Source of the DNA: Candidatus Anammoxibacter sp.
GTDB taxonomy: Bacteria; Planctomycetota; Brocadiia; Brocadiales; Anammoxibacteraceae
Length of the DNA: 64,000 nt
Direction of reading: 5' to 3'
NCBI GenBank assembly: GCA_021777055.1
Contig: JAIQZO010000031.1
Coordinates: 1 to 64,000, forward strand
A program made the translations under genes and the position numbers. The notes beneath the pieces are model-generated. The model searched no databases. It saw only the letters and a program-made list of their open reading frames with translations, and was not told where the DNA came from. Shown here piece by piece: positions 32,225 through 39,628 of the stretch (position 1 is the first letter of the stretch; each line of letters starts with the position of its first letter).

Positions 32225-32914
32225 TTATACTCGTGTCCATTTATCTATCTTTGTATGGTAAATCTCATCAACTTGCTTTTGATTAAATACTTTAAATTGT
32301 AATCCAATCCCCGGGATAGCAATATTCTTGCCCCATTCATGGCACCAGCATACTTTTCCGCACATGGGAGTCTTATCTTCTATATCCTGTATAATAAACC
32401 ATGCGTTATCGCCCGGTTGCCATACATTAGTTGAAAAAATAAAACATCCGGATTTAGACACATTTATGGTTATTGTCTTTTCTGCATTTACATTGTCAAA
32501 ATTGTTTGTTGTTGAAAGAAGTACGTTAAAATTTAGATTTAACCTTTTCTCCGTGGCTAGCGTTCTTGGTTCAAATGTTTTGCAATACCTATTTGCAAAA
32601 TCATTCAGGTTTCCCCCTTCGCTGGATTGCCCCTCATAAAACAGCCCTATCTTCTTTGCGTTGTTATTGCACCGTAATTCTGCGACGGGAAATTGACTGA
32701 AAATATTGCGCACAAGAGCTAACTCCTCTTTAGGTGCCCGCAACTTTGTGTTAAGGTCTATCAATACTCCGCTATACGGCACATCAGCCATCAGATCATA
32801 CAACTTACCAAAAGAGCCAACAGTATCAAATTTAATGTTTAGTTTGCTAATTTCAGTAGAATAGAGTTCTCTCCTTTCCCCTTCCGGGGCAAGGAGTAAT
32901 AATCGTAAATCCAT
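32225..32914 (-). CDS. PilZ-domain protein with receiver-like N-terminus
   Basis: A 229-residue protein. Residues 1-115 have an alternating strand/helix pattern like a response-regulator receiver (LRLLLLAPEG, YSGVLIDLNTK) without a clear phosphorylation triad. The C-terminal 110 residues resemble PilZ (KRLNLNFNVLLSTT, then TINVSKSGCFIFS and IPGIGLQFKVF). The canonical RxxxR is poorly preserved, so c-di-GMP binding is uncertain. It lies just upstream of the CheX-like gene in the same orientation and may share its signalling role. Confidence 0.7.
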   Translation of the reverse strand: MDLRLLLLAPEGERRELYSTEISKLNIKFDTVGSFGKLYDLMADVPYSGVLIDLNTKLRAPKEELALVRNIFSQFPVAELRCNNNAKKIGLFYEGQSSEGGNLNDFANRYCKTFEPRTLATEKRLNLNFNVLLSTTNNFDNVNAEKTITINVSKSGCFIFSTNVWQPGDNAWFIIQDIEDKTPMCGKVCWCHEWGKNIAIPGIGLQFKVFNQKQVDEIYHTKIDKWTRV

Positions 32915-32939
32915 TAAATACAGTCTCCTTTACAAGTAA

Positions 32940-33744
32940 TGTTTATATTAGAACTGTGCACTTGATTACGGGATAAATATATTATTGTTAAAAGTTCTCA
33001 AGGAGTTGCTCTCTAAACATAAGCCATAACCTTGTATTTGAAGAAATGCATAGTATATGACCATCTTCAAACACTTTTACTCTTTATTCTGCTGCAGACT
33101 TGATTGGGGTGTTTTCTCAGGCAAGCCATTAAGCTGTTGTTGGGACTAGCTCTCCCAATGCCCTAAATGAGTGGTATGATTCTCGCTCTTTTGCAAGAGT
33201 GGTATCTTGATAGCGAGTGTGTATGGCATGATCTTTGAACAATTCTTTAATATGGTTTGGCCTCCTTAGGAACTCAGATGTAATAAATTATGTATGCAAC
33301 ACACCTCTTCACCAATTATAGTATTACCCTATGAAAACTTGTTTTTTAGAAAGAATTTTTAGTTTCAACTTGTTAAGTTCCATTATTGTAAATAGATACT
33401 GGACACTTGATGGTGGATATTATCTTGATTTACGAACAAGGACTAACGAGTAGCGATTTAAGATTTTAATGTCTAAACTGACACTATAAAAAACCAAAAA
33501 TCGTTAATCTTTTAAAAATGATATTACTTTTCCAAACATTATTACAAATATTCCGATCATAATATTAAGAAACAGCACCCTGTGACTTGTATTGTAGACT
33601 CCTTATACAAATGGCCAGATATTCGCTACTCATAACTTATGACATTTCAACTTATTAATTAAACATTTTGTCATTTTTACGATAATTAAGAATAATATTC
33701 TTAACTTTAGATCTAATTACACAAAAACTTTATAGAGATAATAA
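32940..33744. other. Intergenic region with element fragments
   Basis: About 800 bases without an intact gene. It contains a decayed copy of the 265-bp repeat (33004-33270) and one left-end fragment of the palindromic element (about 33317-33360, TATAGTATTACCCTATGAAAA). Confidence 0.6.
33004..33270 (-). pseudogene. Decayed copy of a 265-bp repeat with a small ORF
   Basis: Related to 35180-35440. On the minus strand the AAGGAGG site is present, but the start codon reads ATA and the frame has a TAG after about 34 codons. The frame keeps LKNCSKIMPYTLAIK and GLPEK words found in the intact copy. Confidence 0.55.
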
Positions 33745-34033
33745 GATGTAGAATAAAAGTACAAAATATTTTGTTCTTTTATCGGTTATCTTTGCCATTA
33801 CTTTAACGATGTCTGTTATGACAAATATGGCATATTCAAGCGATGGGAATGGAGAAACGATAGGGAAAAGGATTCGTGCGGGAAGAATGCTTTTTAAAAC
33901 AGAAAAGTGTTTCTTTTGTCATAATCTACGAAATGATGGTAAATGTATAGGACATAACCTTGAAAATGGACGGTTACTTGTCTTATGTACTTTGGGTCGC
34001 TATTATGTGAAATCATGTACTGGATATGGTTAA
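33745..34033 (+). pseudogene. Broken cytochrome c-type gene
   Basis: An ATG at 33745 is followed at once by TAG. The same frame then continues with a convincing signal peptide (NKSTKYFVLLSVIFAITLTM) and a 74-codon open stretch from the ATG at 33809. It includes one haem-binding motif CFFCH in a RAGRMLFKTEKCFFCH context and a GKCIGHNLENG segment like the IGPDL loop of class I cytochromes c. The methionine-ligand half is missing; the frame ends after CTGYG. The nonsense codon and truncation argue for a pseudogene. Confidence 0.6.
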
Positions 34034-34078
34034 ATCATTATAGTAAAGTTTTAGCTGATTTCTTGTTAGGAGTCTACA

Positions 34079-34927
34079 ATGAGTAAAACAACTCTTCTTG
34101 AATTGATAAAAAATATAAAAGAGATGCCTCCATTACCACTAAGTATAGCACAGGTCGTTGAAATTACTAATAATCCTGATTTTTCTACAGAAGAATTGTC
34201 AAAAGTTATTGAATATGATCCTGCTTTAACCACAAACATACTTAAACTTGCAAATTCACCTATATACGGTTTTAGCAACAAGATTTCAACAATATCACAT
34301 GCAATAGTATGCCTCGGTCGTGAGGCGGTAAGAAGTGCCGCATTAACATCATTTACCCAAGGAATCTTAGATGATGAAGTCTCTGCGTTTGATCTTGAAA
34401 AAGGTATGTTGTGGGAACACTCCATGTTTTGTGCTGTCTCTTCAAGGATAATTGCACTGCGTGTACGGTATAATGATCCTGAAGAGGCATATATAGCAGG
34501 CCTTTTACTTGATATTGGCAAACTTATTCTTTGCAAGTTTGCTGCGGAGAAGTTTGCCCAGATATTAGAAAAAACAAATAGAAATAAGACATTGTACAAT
34601 GTGGCAGAACAACAGGTACTTGGTTTTGATCATCCCACTATTGGTGGAAAGATGATGAAGAATTGGGGGCTCCCGCAGGTTCTTGTAGAAGCAGTTCAAT
34701 CTCATCATTCTCCGGTTAAAGCAAAAACAAATAAAGTTCTGGCATACATTGTTCATCTTGCAGACGCAATCAGTGAAATGCTAGGAATAGGACTTGGGAG
34801 TGCCGGTCTAATGTATGATTTTGAAAAAGAGTCTCTGTCTGTTTTAGGTCTTAGTACAGAAGATGTAGAGTCTATAATGGAAGAAGTTGTAGATAAAATG
34901 CATACTATAGAACCTCAATTATCATAA
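34079..34927 (+). CDS. HDOD-domain signalling protein
   Basis: A 282-residue protein that is almost wholly an HDOD domain: MPPLPLSIAQVVEITNNPDFSTEELSKVIEYDPALT, then LKLANSPIYG, then AGLLLDIGKLIL where catalytic HD-type enzymes have HDIG. The loss of His in this position (LDIG) is usual for HDOD, which has no known hydrolase activity. A GGAGT site precedes the ATG. HDOD proteins act in motility, biofilm and cyclic-nucleotide signalling, fitting the nearby PilZ and CheX-like genes. Confidence 0.9.
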   Translation: MSKTTLLELIKNIKEMPPLPLSIAQVVEITNNPDFSTEELSKVIEYDPALTTNILKLANSPIYGFSNKISTISHAIVCLGREAVRSAALTSFTQGILDDEVSAFDLEKGMLWEHSMFCAVSSRIIALRVRYNDPEEAYIAGLLLDIGKLILCKFAAEKFAQILEKTNRNKTLYNVAEQQVLGFDHPTIGGKMMKNWGLPQVLVEAVQSHHSPVKAKTNKVLAYIVHLADAISEMLGIGLGSAGLMYDFEKESLSVLGLSTEDVESIMEEVVDKMHTIEPQLS

Positions 34928-35255
34928 ACAGCGCGACGCAGTACTTTATCACTTTCTTGAGTATTAAACGCGTTGGTAATATGGTATTGGGACTATCTTA
35001 ATTCTTTAGTTGCTCAAGTTGATTTAATCAAACCAGAAGCATCGCTTTCGTTACGTTGATTTAGTGGACGCAATTTGAGAAATGATAGTCGGGCGATAGT
35101 GTAAGATGTTGAAGTTATTTGTGAGCGGATCCTAAGGCAATGTCACTTCAATAAGACAATCTTTGTGCTAATTAAGAGAAAAAAACTATACTTGCTCCAT
35201 CATTTTGTATTTAAAAAAATGCACAGTATATAGCCTTCCTTAAACACTTCTACTA

Positions 35256-35423
35256 TTAATTCCGCCGTGGATCTGGTTCTGGGCCTTTTTCAGGTAAGCC
35301 TTTGAAGTGTGGTAGGGATAACGTCTCCCTATGCCTTATGTGAGTATGGCTCTCGCTCTTTTGCAATAGGGTCATCTTGATAGCGAGTGAATACGGCATA
35401 ATCTTTGAATAATTCTTTAACAT
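35256..35423 (-). CDS. Small repeated ORF (55 residues)
   Basis: An intact minus-strand frame of 55 residues starting MLKNYSKIMPYSLAIKMTLL and ending GPEPDPRRN. An AAGGAG site lies eight bases before the ATG. A diverged copy at 33004-33270 keeps the frame's LKN.SKIMPY.LAIK, LLQKSE and GLPEK words but is broken. No family is recognised. It could be a small protein gene on a repeat, or chance coding within a structured repeat. Confidence 0.4.
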   Translation of the reverse strand: MLKNYSKIMPYSLAIKMTLLQKSESHTHIRHRETLSLPHFKGLPEKGPEPDPRRN

Positions 35424-35818
35424 GGTTTAAGCTCCTTATTAATATAAAATGAGTTATCCATTCATTGCAGAATCGTGTCTGGATTACAAATATTAAACTT
35501 TGCCTGGTTTCAGAAACCATTGCCAGCATAGGGGCAACCAAAGTTAGCCCACGGCCTTAGCTGTGATTATAGAATAATACCCCGATCAAAATAATCCACG
35601 TTAGGGGGCTAGACTGTTTACAATATAAGCACTTCCATACCAGCCTTGCAGAATTAAAGCTTTTATATTGCGTTAATATTTATCCCATACTTGAATTATT
35701 ATCGGAAAAGATTAAAATTAATATATGATTTTTTCTTCTTTTTTTTATGAGATGTAACTATTATTGTATCAATTCCAGGCTCTGCTGGTTGTTTAGGCAA
35801 GAGTTTGGCAAGAAAAGA

Positions 35819-36293
35819 CATAGTGTGGTGATGCCGTAACCAAAACACAAGATGCCGGATACTGGATTCTAGATAGTAGATACTGTCAATCAGTTATATT
35901 TCTAGTTTTTTTCAAGATGTAATATGAAAAAGAGGCAAACGCAATCTAAGATATAATGTTTTAAGACAGCACAATAAATTATCAAGCATCTAGTATCAAG
36001 CATCCAGTAACTATACCGTTTCAAATAATTTAACAATGCACGTTAAAAATTTTTTTCTAAAAAAAGAAGTTTTTACAGGGTAATACTATAGTGTGGTGAT
36101 GCCGTAACCAAAACACAGAATACCGTAGCCAGGAGACAGAATTCAGAATAATGTATAGATTCGTGTTTGTTTTATAATCGAGTTATTAATTATAAATTTG
36201 TATGTACATCTTGAATCATGTTTCTATTATTCTGTATTCAATAAAAGCTACTAAATTTTCTTAAGAAAGAAGTTTTTATAAAGTAATACTATA
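35819..36293. repeat. Two tandem palindromic dispersed elements
   Basis: Both begin ATAGTGTGGTGATGCCGTAACC and end near AAGTTTTTA...TAATACTATA (35819-36090, degenerate, and 36087-36293). They join through a shared CTATAG. The second ends about 10 bases before the start of the ABC-class ATPase gene. Confidence 0.7.
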
Positions 36294-36303
36294 TATTTGA
36301 GGG

Positions 36304-38025
36304 ATGACTATGATGCGAAGCCAAAAAGAGCTGCAACAATCACTAATAAAGATTGACGGTAAAGGATACCCTCTCTATAAGACATTAAAAGGCGGTTACC
36401 AATGCGCAAATTATGAGATATGGATTGATTATGTTCAGGGTGACCCATTTGCGGCACCCAGTAAGGTACGAGTACGCATACCAATGAGTGTATCAGGATT
36501 TCCTGAAGATACTTATTCAAACGATTACAGGATGATTGCTTTGTGTGATTTCTTAAAAAGGCGGTTCTATCATTCTATTATTAAACATAATAAAAGAAGG
36601 GAGGGCTCAGGGAAAAGTGGAGTTATAGAAATAGATCGACCGGGGCAGGAGGTCCTTAACTCTTCTTCCATGCTAATAAAAAAAGGATTTATTGAGACTA
36701 GGTTTCTGGTTGGTTTGCCTGGATTTGGTCGTCGGATTGCCGGTAAGATTGCGGCACGTATGTTTACAGATGTGATTCCTAATATAGTAGATGATTCGTT
36801 ATATTTTGAAAAACAGGACAAAGGGGAATTGTATCGTCATATCACAACGGTTGAAGATGCAGAATTTATAAGAGGAAGGTTATCAGAACTTGGTTTAGTT
36901 GCGTTTGTAGCAGACAATGCCATACTCCCCAGGGCAAGTGGTGTAGATCCCGGACCGTTAACATTAGGACGACTTATACCTTTTGAAAGCTGTTCATCTC
37001 TGCGGATCAAAATTAATCTGCCTAACCACGAAGAAATATCCGGTATGGGTATTCCTAAAGGTGTTACATTAATAGTTGGTGGAGGATATCACGGAAAATC
37101 TACATTGCTAAATGCGCTGGAACACGGAATCTATAACCATGTCCCTGATGATGGTCGCGAATTTGTGGTAACCGATGGTAATGCCGTTAAGATAAGGGCT
37201 GAAGATGGCCGCAGTATACAAAACCTGAATATAGATCCCTTTATTTCCAATTTACCTTTTGGACAGGATACTACTACATTTTCTACGGTCAATGCCAGTG
37301 GCAGTACATCGCAGGCTGCGAATATCCTTGAGGCCATTGAGATTGGGGCAAAGGCACTTCTTCTTGACGAAGATACACTTGCAACAAATTTTATGATTCG
37401 CGATAAACAGATGAAAGCCCTAATTTCCAAGGACAAAGAGCCTATTACCCCTTTTGTAGAGCATGTAAAGGGTCTATATAAGAAGAGGGGGGTTTCAACC
37501 GTAATTGTGATGGGAGGAAGCAGTGATTATTTTGGTTTAGCTGACATTGTAATTGGGATGATTGAATACCGTCCCCATGATTTAACTACCCAAGCCCACC
37601 AAATAGTAAAGAAAGATGCATCCTGTAGTGAATTTCATGTTACGCCACCTTCGGTAGTTCATCGTATCCCCTTGCCAAACATATTAAATGCATCAAAAGG
37701 TAGAAAACCTATTCATATTAGACCGGAAGGTCTTACGTTATTGCAATTTGGTGAACATCGTGTGCAGTTAGGCGCCCTGGAACAAATGGTGCATTCAAGT
37801 CAGTTGCGGGCTATAGGCTATGCCATTCATTACGCTCAACGTTTTATAGATGGTCAAAGAAGCATAAAGGAGATATGTCAAATAGTGTGGACAAACATAG
37901 AAGAAAAGGGAATTGATTGTCTGTGTGAACCGGAAATAAGAGGTGATTTAGCTGAATTCAGGAGTTATGAATTAGCGGCAACATTGAATCGATTTCGCGA
38001 TTTAAAGGTTAAACAAATTAACTGA
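36304..38025 (+). CDS. Predicted ABC-class ATPase (PF09818 type)
   Basis: A 573-residue cytoplasmic protein of the 'predicted ATPase of the ABC class' family. The N-terminal region contains the typical YEIWIDYVQGDPFAAPSK segment. The P-loop is GGGYHGKSTLL at about 260-270 and the Walker B-like segment is AKALLLDEDTLATNFMIRD. Members have one ATPase domain, no membrane segments, and a poorly known nucleic-acid-related role. Length is normal. It is preceded by GAGGG and a palindromic element that supplies its 5' leader. Confidence 0.92.
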   Translation: MTMMRSQKELQQSLIKIDGKGYPLYKTLKGGYQCANYEIWIDYVQGDPFAAPSKVRVRIPMSVSGFPEDTYSNDYRMIALCDFLKRRFYHSIIKHNKRREGSGKSGVIEIDRPGQEVLNSSSMLIKKGFIETRFLVGLPGFGRRIAGKIAARMFTDVIPNIVDDSLYFEKQDKGELYRHITTVEDAEFIRGRLSELGLVAFVADNAILPRASGVDPGPLTLGRLIPFESCSSLRIKINLPNHEEISGMGIPKGVTLIVGGGYHGKSTLLNALEHGIYNHVPDDGREFVVTDGNAVKIRAEDGRSIQNLNIDPFISNLPFGQDTTTFSTVNASGSTSQAANILEAIEIGAKALLLDEDTLATNFMIRDKQMKALISKDKEPITPFVEHVKGLYKKRGVSTVIVMGGSSDYFGLADIVIGMIEYRPHDLTTQAHQIVKKDASCSEFHVTPPSVVHRIPLPNILNASKGRKPIHIRPEGLTLLQFGEHRVQLGALEQMVHSSQLRAIGYAIHYAQRFIDGQRSIKEICQIVWTNIEEKGIDCLCEPEIRGDLAEFRSYELAATLNRFRDLKVKQIN

Positions 38026-38055
38026 ATTGGTAGCGGAATATGATATAACGTTAAT

Positions 38056-38259
38056 CGGAGTGCAAAATTTATTTTGCCAGGGATTTAATTATAGAATGGG
38101 AAGATACAAGATTCGAACCAACTGTTTCGTTACATTTGGTATTCAATCATTTCTTTAAGATATATATAGACATGAAAGGTAGAGTATGATTAATCTTAGC
38201 AGAAACCTATTCTAAGATTGGCTTGTTATCTGATTTTAGCAAGATAAATCTTGCACTCC
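38056..38259. repeat. 205-bp MITE-like element, copy A
   Basis: The left end CGGAGTGCAAAATTTATTTTG and right end GCAAGATAAATCTTGCACTCC are inverted relatives. The interior keeps words shared with the copy at 44299-44503 (TTAATTATAGAAT.GGAAGAT, GACATGAAAG/GACATAGAAAG, TGATTAATCTT). There is no ORF. A palindromic-element right half follows at about 38318-38388. Confidence 0.8.
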
Positions 38260-38382
38260 ATATATTTTGACGATGCCCTTATTTATTATGATTAATAACA
38301 TGGTAAGATGATTACAATGCATTCTTCTGAATTCAGTCTCCTGACTCCTGTATTCTCAACTTAGTTACGGCTTCGCCGCATT

Positions 38383-39279
38383 ATGAATATGGATTACCCA
38401 ACCAATAAAGAGATAGCAGACGTACTTGAACGTGTCGCAGATTTACTTGAAGCACAAGATGCAAATCGTTTTCGTATCCGTGCATATCGGCGTGCATCAC
38501 AAATGGTTGAACATTTCCACAAATCTATCTCTGAGATAGTTGCGAATGAAGAGCAAAACAAAAAAAAACTGGAACGCCTACCCTGCATAGGTAAGAGTAT
38601 CGCCAGCTCTATACGTGAGTTTGTACACACTAGAAGACTTCTCATGTTGGATCGATTGGAAGGTCTGGTCTCTTCTGAAGAACTTTTTGCCACAGTACCA
38701 GGCATTGGAGATGTGCTGGCTCGACGAATACATTTAAAACTACATATCGATACATTAGAAGACCTGGAACTGGCAGCATATGATGGCCGGCTTGAAACGA
38801 TTCCAGGACTTGGTAAACGCAGAATAAAAGGCCTAATTGGTTCGTTGTCTACAATTCTGGTTAGTAGTAACAGACGATTTGCAAAAAGACGCCGCTTCCT
38901 TGAAGAGGGAAATAAAACCGAGTCCCCTCCCCACCCCCATATAAGTGTTATTCTCAAGGTAGACAGGGAATACAGGTATAAAGCAAATACAGGGGAACTA
39001 AAAACAATCACTCCCAGAAGGTTTAATCCTGAGAACAAATCGTGGCTTCCCATACTTCACACTGAACGTAAAGGGTGGTATTTTACAGCGATGTTTTCAA
39101 ACACTGCCCGTGCCCACGAATTGGGAAAGACAGATGATTGGGTTATTGTCTATTATGAACGTGATGGTAATGAAGATCAATGTACTGTCGTTACAGAGCA
39201 ACACGGAGCATTAAAAGGACTACGAGTTGTAAGGGGACACGAATCCGAATGCCTGAGGTATTACGGTATAATTTTGTGA
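38383..39279 (+). CDS. PolX-like helix-hairpin-helix DNA-binding protein
   Basis: A 298-residue protein. Residues 1-160 match the N-terminal 8-kDa and HhH part of family-X DNA polymerases (NKEIADVLERVADLLEAQ..FRIRAYRRA, then two helix-hairpin-helix motifs, LPCIGKSIASSI and IPGLGKRRIKGL). The nucleotidyltransferase palm is missing. It is replaced by an unrecognised beta-rich C-terminus (HISVILKVDREY, HTERKGWYFTAMFSN, WVIVYYERDG). The start codon lies in the palindrome GGCTTCGCCGCATTATG of a dispersed repeat. A DNA-binding or repair role is inferred. Confidence 0.85.
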   Translation: MNMDYPTNKEIADVLERVADLLEAQDANRFRIRAYRRASQMVEHFHKSISEIVANEEQNKKKLERLPCIGKSIASSIREFVHTRRLLMLDRLEGLVSSEELFATVPGIGDVLARRIHLKLHIDTLEDLELAAYDGRLETIPGLGKRRIKGLIGSLSTILVSSNRRFAKRRRFLEEGNKTESPPHPHISVILKVDREYRYKANTGELKTITPRRFNPENKSWLPILHTERKGWYFTAMFSNTARAHELGKTDDWVIVYYERDGNEDQCTVVTEQHGALKGLRVVRGHESECLRYYGIIL

Positions 39280-39628
39280 GAAATTGTGGCTAACTTGAAA
39301 GTATAGGACTTTTCATTTTGGGCCGAATAGGTCTTTTTTGAGCCGAGAAGTAACTATTATATTTGCAATGAGTTAAAATGTAGGATGGGTTGAGCGATAG
39401 CGAAACCCGTCAATAATCTGTTACAGAAAGAACGGGTACATGAAATTGGGAAGTTTAATCTTGTTATGAATATAATTGGCGCCTCCTTTGATAGATGAAA
39501 TTTAAAGAAGTTAAGCTTGATGACGATAAATCTATAACAAGTAGAAAGATTTTCTACTTTGTCATGCGACTTATTCGTTAGAAAGTTGATAACGATTATA
39601 AATATTTTCTATTAAATGTGAGGGTATT
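39280..39628. other. Intergenic region with two short repeats
   Basis: It contains a fourth copy of the TAGTATAGG-type word (39289-39319) and a GTAGGATGGGTTGAGCGATAGCGAAACCCGTC-type palindromic repeat (39380-39411), a type common in bacterial genomes. No gene. Confidence 0.65.

Larger units (their letters stand above)
34928..36303. other. Long repeat-dominated intergenic region
   Basis: Nearly 1.4 kb between two plus-strand genes. It holds the 265-bp repeat with a small minus-strand ORF (35256-35423) and two tandem palindromic elements (35819-36293). Nothing else is recognised. Confidence 0.65.

Noticed and set aside
33745..33750. ATG-TAG as evidence for pyrrolysine or readthrough
   Set aside because: No Pyl machinery or context is seen, the gene is also truncated, and mutation is the simpler explanation.
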